Program-made: the position numbers and the translations under genes
Origin: Oidiodendron maius Zn
Taxonomy: Eukaryota; Ascomycota; Leotiomycetes; Myxotrichaceae
Length of the DNA: 64,000 nt
Direction: 5' to 3'
NCBI GenBank assembly: GCA_000827325.1
Contig: KN832890.1
Location: 712,439-776,438 of the forward strand
Notes under the pieces: generated by a model
What the model was told of the DNA's origin: nothing
Database searches by the model: none
What the model saw: the letters and a program-made list of their open reading frames with translations, nothing else
In this document: positions 35,201 to 46,017 of the stretch, piece after piece
How positions within the stretch are numbered: the stretch's first letter is position 1
Layout: every line of letters starts with the position of its first letter

Positions 35201-36673
35201 TAGCCTAGTAATAAACAACTATATTAGCCAGATTCTAGATTATATATAAGGGATTAGGGTTATTATAATATATACAAGAGTAAAGAATAGCTCAAACATA
35301 GGTCTATATTCAGACAAAACACGAATATTATCAATGTTCCTTAAATAAAGGCTTTTTAGCTGGTCTGAATAATAGCGTACAAACTGGCCAGCCTAGTTCT
35401 TCCCTATAGGGGCTCCTTGTATCTCTTCTGTAAGGGTTTTGACAATTGCAGTTGTTGGAGGTAATCCGCGATCACTTAAATAGTTGATCCTTGTTATAAG
35501 AACCTCTTCTTGTAGTATTGTTAGGGCTTGGTGGAGGTTTGAATTGACCTCAGCTCGTAAGGAGGTAATTCCATACATTCTTCTTGAAATCGTTGACTTT
35601 GAAACACCATACTTTCGTGCTACAGCAGCATAATCCTTGAATTCTCCGCTTTTAATTGAGCTAATTGCCTGCTCAATAAGTGCTGATCTGGTTGAGTTAG
35701 CCATGTTTGAAAATAGTGGGGATAGTGGGGTTTAGGGTTGCATTTGTACGGGAGTTGCATTTGTGCGGGATCTCGGTTATATAAGCCGCGCGCATTATCG
35801 TGAGGTGTCCAAGCATATGCGGTACAGGCGCATATACTCAACAGTAGCAATATGCAACCCAAATCGAAGCGGTTGTTGCGCTCAAGGTTATCATAGATTC
35901 CCTCCACCAGCTGCGGCAAGATTGTCAAGTGGACGATTTGGTGGAAGTGGCTGACGTCACTGATATACTTTTGCACCCGGACAAGGGCCTGGTCACGGTT
36001 CGGCAACCATATACATCTGAGCAGTTCCATTGTATCTACACCACTGGCCGCGGTACCCGGTCCATTTATGAAAGAGGACGGTTTAGTAATAAGGTGGATG
36101 GAACAAATACGGAATGTGATGCGATCTGCGATCGAATAGTCCTAGAGGTTGCCAATCGTTAGACTGTACGCGCATATGGGTATAATATACCCCGGTATAG
36201 GCAAGCACAATAGGTAAACTCACCAGCGGCTTTCCTCCTAAGCAAGACCTCTCAAGCTTCGAGGCGTCTGCGGTCAGACGTTGCAGCCACTCTTGCACGA
36301 CTGTAGAGTCGCCGGATAGTGAGGTGATCGATGACAGTCGGTTCGTCTCGGGGTAGCCATTGTTTGTCCTGGACGACAGCGATTGCTGCTCCAGTTCATG
36401 TCCGATACGTTGGGGTTCTTGGGAAGTACTGTCCAATGCAACTAACGTCTCAAGCCGTTGTAGCCGTGACAAAAGCTCAGCAGCAGTGATCTTATTAGCA
36501 ACAGACACATCCTTTACAACCGATACGTCCTTCTTCCGGTTGTCGGAATTCTGTGGGCTACAGATATCTCCGCGGGTTGTGCAGTTTGAGCAAGGAAAAA
36601 CAAGGCTGCACCGTAACTTGCGCGTTCTGCAGAGCCTGCACGACAGCGGTCGCTGTTGAGGCTGGCGACCCAT
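32250..36673 (-). pseudogene. Zn2Cys6 transcription factor split by a pogo-class transposon
   Basis: The gene starts at 36673 with a Zn2Cys6 cluster (CRLCRTRKLRCSLVFPC...). Parts: exon 36673-36224; intron 36142-36223; exon 36141 to the insertion at 35778; transposon 33641-35777; exon remainder 33638-33320; intron 33265-33319 (CTGAC branch); last exon 33264-32250. Counting one TA target copy, the coding length is 2148 bp (715 aa) with no internal stop, so the host parts are undamaged apart from the insertion. Middle-domain landmarks: LPNRDQALVRVQKYI, TTAWLKAALDVIDYGRR, GRRAWWYIVMANW|MLSQFS. The intact host frame beside a decayed transposon is surprising: either the insertion is spliced or tolerated, or the host exons have had few hits. 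Regulatory target unknown. Confidence 0.88.
33641..35777 (-). mobile_element. Decayed pogo-class transposon inserted in a regulator gene
   Basis: 2137 bp with terminal inverted repeats beginning ACCGAGATCCCG and TA duplications (33639-33640 and 35778-35779). Each end holds a tandem pair of a (g/a)caaatgcaac motif. The minus-strand transposase is recognisable: a helix-turn-helix N-terminus (from 35704), YNFDEKGF, LIVDGHSSH, LQPLDVGLFQP, and a Lys/Glu-rich C-terminus (34409-33804). Several in-frame stops occur where Trp is expected (e.g. SG*SS, RL*LEQ), i.e. G-to-A on the coding strand, as RIP would cause, plus at least one frame change. Not mobile by itself. Confidence 0.9.
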
Positions 36674-36909
36674 TTGAGGCTCTTAGTCGCGTACTTTTTG
36701 TGCTTCTTGGTTGGTATTGCAAATTTCTTTTCCTACAGGGGCGCGGCGTCACAAGCGATAAATTGAGTTGCTAAGGGGTGCTCAGGTCCATGGAATGCCG
36801 GCAGGGTCCATGGAGAGCGTCTGGGACCCATTGGGCTTTTTAACGGTTAAAAGTCTAACTATTCCGCCCAATGGCATGTAATTCAAGTCGGACTTATCCT
36901 TAGCCGCGG

Positions 36910-37000
36910 ACTCTAAATTACTAATACAGTAACTTAACTTAACTTAACTTAACTTAACTTAATCACTAGTTAAATTACTAATACAGTAAATTACTAATAC
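36910..37000. repeat. AACTT microsatellite and repeated TACAGTAA units
   Basis: (AACTT) is repeated about six times at 36931-36961. The phrase 'ttactaatacagtaa' occurs three times (about 36918, 36976 and 36992), the last running directly into the terminal repeat of the Tigger-like element (CAGTAATCTC...). The copies look like partial element ends or local duplications of the insertion site. Confidence 0.7.
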
Positions 37001-38617
37001 AGTAATCTCTGTTTATGCCATAACTAGTTAAACCGGAACTCCGGTCATGCCGCAAATTTACCCGGAAATCCTTTGGCTTTTATATATGGGATATCCAGAA
37101 TCTCCCGAACATATTCTCTGGATCCCGGTATAAAAAGAGATCTTAATATGCATCCTCTAGCTGAGCCAGTAGCTAAAAGGCCTCGAATTGCTATTTCAAA
37201 TGCTCAGAAGAAGGCTTTACGGACCTGGGTTTTGGCCCCGGAAGGTGGAAGGAAGACACAGATGCATCTACTTGGTGGAACTTAACCTACGGGAATCCTC
37301 TTAGTCTTTCAACTGCGAGTGACATTCTCTCGTCTCTTGATTCTGTTTAATGCGAAGGCAAAGAAGGATCGCTCTGCTAGGTGGGAGGTTTTAGAGGCTG
37401 CGTTATCTGATTGGGCCTTACGATTTGATTAAGCTCATTGCACCGTTACAGGGGATCTTTGCGGCTAAAGGCAACTAAGTTCTAGAATAGCCTACCTGAA
37501 TATGAAGGATTTGAAAGTCCAAATTGGAGTGAAGGCTGGTTAACTGGATTTAAGTCTCGATTTAACTTTCATCTGCATCGAAAAGCTGGTGAATCTGGAT
37601 CAATTGAGAGACATTTCAATTCAAATTGAGAGGCCAAAGACATTAAAGCTCTATTTCGGCATGAAAACACCTATAATATGGATGGAACTGGATTTCTTTG
37701 GAAAAGGCTCCCGAATTCAGGTCTAACGACGTCTTCAATTGGAAAGAAGTTTGATAAAACTCGAATTAATTTCAACTCTTGCTGTAATGAGGATGGCAGT
37801 GATAAAGTCCTTATTAGGCTTATTGAGAAGTCACAAAGGCCCGGTTGCTTTACTGAAAATAAAGGATTCTTTTGGCGTTGGAATTCTACACCTTGGATAA
37901 TTTATCAAATTATAGTTAACGTGGTTTGATAATAGAGTTCAAAGATCTGTCCTTCTTTTAATGGATAACTTTAGTGCCCATGAGGTTGCAGTTGAATTAA
38001 TTCAACAGAACAATCAACAACTTAAATAGACTCTAATCGAGTTGTTTCCAGCTAATACTACTTTAGTCTTTCAATCACTTGATCAAGGGATTATTCAGAA
38101 CTGGAAGTGCTACGTCAAGAAATAGCTTTTATACTTCCTTGTAGCTGAATTTGATTCTGGTGGAGATTATACTAAAGCACATCATGTTCTACGAGCAATT
38201 GAGTGGGGTAGTTCAAGCATAGGGAGTAGTAGAATCTCAGACAATAGTCAACTGTTGGCAAAAGGGGTTTCAGTCACAGTCTATAAATCCATGGATTGAG
38301 TCTCTTGATCTTATTCAGGAAATTCAAGCTACAGTTAACTCTGTAGCTATAAATGAAGGGATTCAAGAACTTGCGGAGATCAAGAACTTGCGGATATTAA
38401 GAATTTTATTCCACCTAAAGAGGGAAAGATCTCGATTCAGATTAAGATATAACTAGTCAAATAGTGACTCACTACTCCCTTTCTAATCAAGATCAGGATT
38501 AAGAAGATGGTGTTGAGGATATGGTTACAAAGGTCTCAATATCCGACGTAATTTCAGCTTTAAATACCCTGAATTGATCCTTTGCACTAATGGTTTCGGT
38601 ATAAACAGAGATTACTG
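37000..38617 (+). mobile_element. Tigger/pogo-like DNA transposon fossil
   Basis: The terminal inverted repeats start CAGTAATCTCTGTTTAT and lie next to TA dinucleotides (36998-36999 and 38618-38619); length 1618 bp. The plus strand holds broken transposase reading: AEPVAKRPRIAISNAQKKAL (binding domain), NMDGTGFLWKRLPNSG (first Asp), LLMDNFSAHEVAVELI (second), and VFQSLDQGIIQNWKC (third region; Pro replaced by Ser). Many stops and frame changes break it, several where Trp or Gln is expected. Older than the element at 33.6 kb. Confidence 0.87.
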
Positions 38618-38998
38618 TACCAATCCTATGCACTGATTGTCGCGCGATCATGTAGCACCAGTCGTACCCATCTTTGGCCTCGCTTCAATTCCTTCAAGTA
38701 GGAAATATCTCTCACGAGACAACGCTACCGTGTTGGAACGTTACTACATCAACAGTAGGTTTTACTGTGCGGTTCTCTTCGGAAAGGCGGAGATTGAATC
38801 ACCCAAGGCTCCAAGTCCAGGCCGACATAACAAGATCACGCCCACACGGTTCTCCGCATTGATAGTTATTCAAATTCCCGTGTATTTTGATTATATACAG
38901 GGTCAGTGGCAACAATAGGTGATTGGAAATGAAGTATGTTGAGCCATATATTGACCTGTTCTGAATCTACCAACCAACCAACCTCGCAACCTCAACCT

Positions 38999-39028
<30 letters not shown>
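38999..39028 (+). repeat. Homopolymer tract C20A10
   Basis: Twenty C followed by ten A, about 28 bp from the stop codon of the minus-strand NmrA-type gene. The exact length may be uncertain because of sequencing error in homopolymers. Confidence 0.8.
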
Positions 39029-39033
<5 letters not shown>

Positions 39034-39055
39034 GCGGAACCCTCTAGTTGGCCTT

Positions 39056-40266
39056 TCAGCGCGTAGCCTCCAATGCTGTGGCATGCTCAACTACCACCGA
39101 GCGGTCATCTATATACACATTTTTCGCCTTACCTTCGACGACAGATTTCAAGTAGCCGCGGAAATCAACGGGCTCAAAGTCCGGATAGAGCTCTTTGGAA
39201 GATATATAGCCGAGATACTTCGCGTAATCCGGATTGTTATCTCCACGAACACCCCATGAGAGTCTATGCTCAGCCAGCAGTTGTGAATGAAGCGTAGCTA
39301 AATCTGTAGGGTCCTTCTCAGCCAAAAGTCGGCATTGCGCAACCCTATCGCGGATAGTCTCATCCGCAACCTGCCCAAGTTCCAATCAGTAAGGTCACGT
39401 GAAATGTTATCTACCACCCTCGGCATTACTCACATAGTTTCTCTCCAACTTCTCCCCACTTATCTCCTCCATTAGATTATAGATCTGATTTTGCGTTATT
39501 ACTGTGTTATACGCAAACACCATTCTGTTTAATGTCCGTTCGTCAACGATAATCTTAGCAACATAGTGGCCAATATCTCTCATGTCTGTAAGCGCTGACA
39601 GCACATTTCCTCCACCAATGATCTCCTCAGCAACTCCAAAGGATACATAGTCCACTTTGCCAGACGGAACTCTGGGAAATGCAATCTGGTACCACCAACC
39701 TATGTCGATGATTGTGTACGGAAGCCAGAGTTGCTTAACGTGATTGTATACGCGTTCTTTCTGTAGAACATGATTCATTACGAAGTGCATCACCAAATGA
39801 GATACCAATGTGACTTACTTGGTCTCGCACCCGCATAATTCCTCCGGGAGAAGTGATTGTACCGAACCCACACGGTACGAACCGCTTGATCCCGGCTCTC
39901 TTTGCTGCGTTGGCCAGAGATATTTGATCTTGCTGTTGTGTGGCGCTTTCTCTCACAGAGCTGATCAAAACATCGATCCCGCGTAAAGCCTCGGTCAGCA
40001 CTTCTTCAGGGCCCTCCAGGTCTCCTTCACGAATCTTAACATTTCGTTGGCGCAAAATCTCGACAACGGGTTTATCCATAGATGCTGGTCTCACTAGAGC
40101 AAAAATCTCCTGCATATCATTGAACAGAAGCACTCTGTTAGCCAGGAACTATGACTGGATGGTGAACCGTTATCCCTACAAAATTGCCTGCCTGAAAGAG
40201 TCCATCTATGATAGAGCTGCCTGTGGCTCCTGTGGCTCCGACAAGCAAAACCTTCGTTTCCACCAT
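39056..40266 (-). CDS. NmrA / isoflavone-reductase-like oxidoreductase (paralog 1)
   Basis: Four exons: 40266-40180, 40109-39819, 39760-39434 and 39370-39056 (introns 70, 58 and 63 nt, all phase 0), 339 aa. The N-terminal Rossmann motif is intact (LLVGATGATGSSIIDGL). Other landmarks: RFVPCGFGTITSPGGIM, TIIDIGWWYQ and the C-terminal RGDNNPDYAKYLGYISSKEL. These match the NmrA-like/PCBER family of NAD(P)H reductases in the cytosol. It has a close paralog at 47687-48842 with the same intron positions. Its upstream region is duplicated in front of the SDR relic at 43.9 kb. Confidence 0.92.
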
Positions 40267-40429
40267 CACGTCGTTTTGAGATCAATATCTTCGCAGAAGC
40301 CTGCCGGCCACTCAGGTCGATCCAAAAGTCTTAGAGACGCAGGCAAAACAAAACAAATAGTTGCAAGGAGTTGGGCGACGAAACCAGGAACAGCGACCTG
40401 CCTGGTCAATATATTTTAGTATCCGTGCC

Positions 40430-41130
40430 CGCGATGGAAAGTGTCGATCATAGGTTACCTATCATTCTCCCTACTTTATTATTAATTCAATTGCTCATTT
40501 ACTTTTGTGTGGGATTACGAATCAGTAAGCATTATTGGCAATGCTTTGAAATCAAACAAATTGAAGGCATCTGTAATTGGTGCCATTGTTGGAGCAAGGT
40601 GGTGGAGCGCGACGGTTTGGTAGTCCTACAGGCAAGAAGCATGAAGCATAATTACCAGCCAACATAACGACAAGTAACGCGGTGGGGAAGTTGGTGACGC
40701 GTGTCCAGGGTAAGGGTCGAAGTATGGGCAAAGTCGGCCGATATACGCTGGTTTTTTTTTTTCGTCCGCGAGCCGTGAAGCTCCGTGGTGCACATATGGC
40801 GGTAACGGCTTTATGGTACCGCATTAGATGTCAGGGCCGAGAGTAAAGTCAGATTATGGAACGGAAACTTACTGATTGTTCAGCAATGTATTACATGGTA
40901 TTGGCCAGGACTGGATGTGGAAACTCTAGCTCGGCAACGGCCGCGGACTCTCCATGGACACACTGTCATCCGCGGACGACCCTGTCGGCATTCACCATAG
41001 GTAGGCCTATTTGACCACTGAAATGAGTACCGGCTTTCCTGGTAGATTCCGCAAATTGAGATGTCCGTAATGACAGCTTGAAGCTCCCAGACGCGGACAC
41101 ACTCGGCCAAGAGCCTTCTTTGACAAGATC
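40430..41130. repeat. Segmental duplication, copy A (upstream of NmrA paralog 1)
   Basis: By eye, scattered blocks of this non-coding stretch align in order with 44040-44580: 'tttgaaatcaa(a/g)c(a/g)aattga(a/g)g', 'ttggtgccat', 'ttggccagga', 'ctccatggacac', 'gagatgtc...tgacagctt'. Both copies lie directly upstream of minus-strand oxidoreductase genes, so a promoter region was probably duplicated. No gene is seen inside. Confidence 0.7.
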
Positions 41131-41556
41131 TACATAGTTGCTTGTCCAGGCGTTGTTGGTCAATGAAGAGGTAGTATATTAATCGTAGATGCCACACTTT
41201 TGGCCACCCTTCTAACCTGTCTCCCTCTGGACAAGCAAGACCTTCCGTTGGCATACTTGTTATGCTCGCGTCTCATTGCGGCGGCAAACTGCAGTATCAA
41301 GGCCCCACCTCTCCCGCCGACAGCTCTGTCATGGCAGTGATAGACATATTAAATCATTTTTAAAAGTACTCTAGCGGGGTGTTCTTATAGATATATCCAT
41401 CGTTCACAGGTAGCATGCTATAAGCGCAGTAAGCCGCAATTTTTTTCTTATCCACTCCGGAGATTCATACTAAGTGTAGCAAATATAAAAGTCTACTAGT
41501 CCAGCGATTTCTACCTACTACTTCTCAGTGGCTGCTATTGTCGCACAGAAATAGAT

Positions 41557-42043
41557 ATGGCTACTCTCACTGCTCTCTCGACACTCCGAATGGCGAGCGG
41601 CGCGTTCTTTTTCGCAAGTCCAGAGCTCGCGGCTAAGACGTTCTCTATGCCGACCGCAAAGCCGGTAGCTATCGTTACTCGAATGGTAGGTGCTCGAGAT
41701 TTAGCGGTCGGTGCACTTCTTCATACCTGTCGTCGTGGAAACAATAGTCAAGTCCTTTCCCGTAACGCTGATGCCCAGCCCAACAATCCCGTAAGTGCGA
41801 GCACCCTCCTTAATTAGTTTGTTTTTCATCTTAACCAATAATAAGGAGTTGCGACGAGCGTTGTTGGCGGCGATTGCGATCGATGCCTTGGATGCCCTGG
41901 GCTACTTATGGTGCTATTGGGAGGGAAATTTGTCGGTCGATGATTTGAAAGCTTTGACCGGAGGGGCTCTGCTCCTTCTAAGTGTGCAAATATTCGCTTT
42001 TTACGAGGCTCCCTCTCAGAGTACCCATGCTTCTAGGAAGTAA
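41557..42043 (+). CDS. Small integral membrane protein (DUF4267-like)
   Basis: Exons 41557-41790 and 41846-42043 (55-nt intron, phase 0) give 143 aa. Hydrophobic segments lie near residues 5-25, 42-57, 82-100 and 112-130, with a conserved-looking RMVGARDLAVGALL turn, as in the DUF4267 group of small four-helix membrane proteins. No catalytic residues are apparent. Function unknown; such genes often sit near metabolite or stress genes. Confidence 0.75.
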
Positions 42044-43317
42044 GCTGGCCCGGAATTTTTCCACGAGTTCGGATATTTCATTCGGCGTCTTGATTATTGG
42101 TGGTGCTAGGCTTGATTCCAATAGTAGTGGACTACCCCGTGCATATGGGGTCAGGGCAACATATTTATTAGTTCTTAGTCTGCGTCTTTAGTTTCAATAT
42201 GGTTCGATATTGCCATTGAAGGATACTGGTTGTGGACTTAGAGGACGCTGGCCTGGCTAGACTTCCTTAGCCTACTGCTTTTCCCTGGTGTTCTCACCAC
42301 CACTGGTTGCCTCCCTGAAGCCTTCATCATATGCGGCTCCGCTCCCACAGCCTCTCTTGGAACATCAACTTCCAAGAAATAGAAAACCGACTTCAAATCG
42401 AAATGAGACGTTAGATAAAGACCGGGCCAGAAAGTCTCATGGTTTGCCTACACATCGAACCGCAGGAGCTGGCTATCCCTGAAGCAAGAATTTAATCTAT
42501 TGGCCCAGAATGGACACTTTACAAGGGTTAAGAATGTCCGCGGAGTGTTGATCTCGCATGTTTGTTAGAAACGAATCCAGCGCGCGCCGAGATTTCGGTA
42601 CCGCTTTTGTGGGGCACGGCTCCAGTCATTACAGTAGCACAAATAATGGCTTGCCGCCACCAGTAACCCCGCTGGTCTTTATTTACTCTGATTATCGGAA
42701 CATCTTTATGCTATCCTTTCAGACTACGTTGCACATTGTAATGCCGCTCGCGGACATGTATGGCTTTCTCCCCCTGTCCTACATATTTTGAATGCCGACA
42801 GGGGCTGTCCGCAGGTGATAGTGCGCCCAAGATCCTACCCCCAACTGTCAGCCGTATCAGCCATGACTATGAGACGACTGACATGTCATCGGCAGAAGAC
42901 CCAGGCTGTCTCAGGCTGGGTGCTGTTCATAGTATGCTCTATTGCGATGCCTCGACATCACAATAACTGCGAATATTGGGGTACAATTGAGGAACCATTT
43001 GAGCATATTCTGTGGCATTCGCCAACCCCTCCAACGACCGCTTGCATTACTAAGCAGGTGTCCGCTATGCATCGTCTGTCGTACGTTATTGTATCCTCCA
43101 TTTCTTGTCCGGGAACATGTACCGTGTCGCGCCGTTCCCGCTGGCTCCGCTATTTGAGCTCGGGTCCGGTAGATAGCCAGTAGATGCCCTGCCACAGTAA
43201 GCCTCGCCCTGCGTTTCTTGCAAGACCTTGCAGGTTGAGTTGTCAAGCTCGATCCCCGGAGGCGGCTTTCCTATCTGCCCCAAAAGTAGGTTTTCGCTAA
43301 GCACACAGTACAAGTGT
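42044..43317. other. Intergenic region, nothing recognised
   Basis: Short frames exist on both strands but none shows a domain, signal peptide or consistent codon pattern. Confidence 0.5.
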
Positions 43318-43867
43318 TTATGGCCCTCCAGTAACCCATTCACCATGGCCTATGCTCGGAGGCGCGGTTTCCCGCCCGTCAGCGGGCAGCCTGGAACGTT
43401 CAAGATGTTCCGGAGTTGCATCTAAAAGAGGCTGGGAACTCCCATCCGCTGCATTGTTAACTGGAGCATGGAGACGATTAGTACAATAGTAACTTCGATG
43501 CGAGAAGCCCAAAAGAATTGGAGGAGCTGAAGGAGGCACCGTGTGCTAGTAGTTTACGCCATAGCTTACCAAGAATATCGATGTGATCAACGTCAAACTC
43601 TTTGAGGACTTGCGAAACCATTTCCCTTGTCGCCTTATAGTCGCTCACAGAGCCATGAACAACTATCGTTTTGGTTCCAAACTCAGTCGTAATATTTGCC
43701 GCCAACTTCTCTGCTCTTGGCTTTGATCCTTCCGACAAACAATGAATCGCTACAGCTGCGCCACTTCTGGCAAACCCTCTGGCAATAGCGGCGCCAACAC
43801 CATTCTCCCTCCCTGAGCCTGTAATTAAGGCGGTCTTACCCGCAAGGGAGAGTGTATCCGGCGCCAT
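43318..43867 (-). pseudogene. Truncated short-chain dehydrogenase
   Basis: Exon 43867-43570 encodes an SDR N-terminus (MAPDTLSLAGKTALITGSGR, cofactor region GSGRENGVG). A 109-nt intron (43461-43569) joins to VNNAADGSSQPLLDATPEHL, matching the SDR NNA motif and the following helix. The reading then departs from the family and stops at 43318. The Ser-Tyr-Lys catalytic region is absent, so no active enzyme is expected. Its upstream DNA is a copy of the region in front of the NmrA gene at 39-40 kb. Confidence 0.82.
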
Positions 43868-44039
43868 AGTAATTCGAGAACGCTGGGAAAGAAGGATATT
43901 GATAGAAGCATTAAATGCTAGAACGAAATCGGAGACTAGGTGGACTGAAGAATAGATTATATACGTATTGAAGTGAATATGAATAACTTGCGGTAGTGCT
44001 TGCAATATGCGCTGCTGGCCAAATCTCTGGACGGAGACT

Positions 44040-44580
44040 ACCCTTCCATACTCTCTACCTCATTATTAATCCAAATAGTCATTAATTACTTAGTAAAATG
44101 TGACATTACAAATTATGACGCATGCTTTGAAATCAAGCGAATTGAGGATATCCGCATTGGTGCCATCAATGGAGCATGGCGATGGAGCGTAGCAGTTGGG
44201 GAGTCTACAAGCAAAGAGGCATAACGGTCAAACCAATGCAACAATTAGCCAGGTAAGAGAAGTAACGCAGGGGGGGGTTGGGGGGGGGTTGGTGGAGCGT
44301 GTGCAAGCTATACCGGTATGGAAAATAAGCTTATTGATCCATCAGCAACTGGAAGGGATCCACAAACATGACAGGTATTTCACGGCATTGGCCAGGACCA
44401 TTGTGGAAACCCCGATTCGGCAAGTCCTGCGGATTCTCCATGGACACCACCCTCAATCCGCGGACAGCGTTCGCCATGGGTAATCGTTGTGACTGCCGAA
44501 TTAAGACCCCACTTGCCTTTTCAATTCTGCAAGTAGAGATGTCAGGAGTGACAGCTTTTAAAGCTCCCTGAACGAAACCA
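44040..44580. repeat. Segmental duplication, copy B (upstream of the SDR relic)
   Basis: The ordered blocks match copy A at 40430-41130. Differences include a run of G-rich 'gggggggttgg' around 44270. The two copies are in the same orientation, about 3.5 kb apart. Confidence 0.7.
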
Positions 44581-44849
44581 GCCTACAACACCCCCATTTT
44601 AGGTTGTCAATCTAACACCAAGGAGCTAATGTGGGTTGGGCAGCCTGAGCTCTGGCCCAATAAAGCCTCCTTAAGCCCCAAGCGGCAAAAGGTGGAATGG
44701 CATGATCGCACAAAAAATCCGGATTGCAAGTATTTCTCATCTAAGACAAAAGACCGCACGCGTTCTGAAATTTCGCCGAGAAACATCATCTCAAAGGACT
44801 CACTGTTATAGTACTTTCAACTCTCACCGGCTCATAGAACCATTCGGCC

Positions 44850-46017
44850 ATGGGTACCATTCGTGTCGGCATAATCGGACTGTCAGCTGCCCGAAACTAT
44901 GGGGGCCCTGGAACTTGGGCCGTTGCTACGCATTTGCCTGCCTTGCAGAATTCCGCTAACTACGAAATTGTCGCCCTGGCCAATTCCACCGTCGAGTCAG
45001 CGAGGCGATCCATTTCTGCTCATGAACTCCCCCTTTCCACCAAAGCCTATGGATCTCCCGAAGACATCGCCAGCGATCCGGACGTGGATCTTGTTGTGGT
45101 GTGTGTCCAGGTCCAGAAGCACTACGAGCTGGCAAAACCTGCACTTCTCAACAAGAAGAAAGTCTTGGTCGAGTGGCCTATTGCCGCAACAACCAATGAC
45201 GTCGAGGAGCTTATGCAGCTGGCAAAGGACAATGGCGTCGACACAGCTGTTGGTCTTCAGGCTCGAGCCGCACCCGCTATTCAGAAGCTAAAGGAAATTC
45301 TTTCTAGTGGACAAATTGGCCGAGTTCTCAGTTCGACTGTCGTTGGCTCGTCGAGCAAGCTCAACACGGAGACTTGGGCCGAAGACTTAAAGTACTATCT
45401 CGATATTTCCAGTGGGGTTGAATTTGCCATAGGATTTGGTCATTGTACGAGCTAACAATCCTACTACTTAGTATGTTTCGCTAACCATAGCAGTCCTGGA
45501 CACATTTATTCAAGTGTTAGGTGATATTCCTCACCCTCAGGCTATACTGGAAACTCATTTCCAGACGACCAGTCTTCTGGGTTCCGATGGCAAAGTCGTT
45601 AGTCCAGCTTATCGAAAGACCGATCCGGACCACATTTTGGTACAGGGGAAAACTGAAGACGGCATAGTTGCATCGTTTGCCATCCGTAAGACAAAGGACC
45701 CTGTTGATGATACTGGTATTCGATGGATTATTTGCGGCACCAAGGGGGAAATCTCCATTACCAGTCCCGAATTTTGGCAAAGGCAGGACAAGGAGGTGCA
45801 GTTGCAGGTCAAGATCGGCAGCAAGCCAGCACAGATAATTAACTTCGATTCTTATAGAGTGCCGGCCTCAGAAAACGTGGCACACATGGCTTCTAATGTT
45901 GCATCTCTATATGATGCGTTTGCAAAGGGCGATACAGAAAAGTATGCCACATTCGAGTCCGCCGCCAAGACACATCGATTGTTGGACAGGATTAAGAAGT
46001 ATGCTGTAATTCAATAA
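44850..46017 (+). CDS. Gal80-like Gfo/Idh/MocA-family oxidoreductase
   Basis: Exons 44850-45444 and 45491-46017 (46-nt intron, CTAAC branch; an acceptor 3 nt further on would change the first residue of exon 2) give 373 aa. The N-terminal Rossmann domain starts RVGIIGLSAARNYGGPGTWA; the KVLVEWPIAAT motif corresponds to the EKP-type loop of this family, with Lys replaced by Trp in the 'EKP' position, as in Gal80-like members. The C-terminal alpha/beta domain is complete. Family members are either sugar dehydrogenases or, like yeast Gal80, catalytically dead NAD(P)-binding regulators. The loop change makes a regulatory or non-classical role more likely; this is inference. Confidence 0.87.

Noticed and set aside
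42558-43183. Overlapping short frames between 42.5 and 43.2 kb
   Set aside because: No domain, inconsistent codon pattern and no splice structure; treated as chance.
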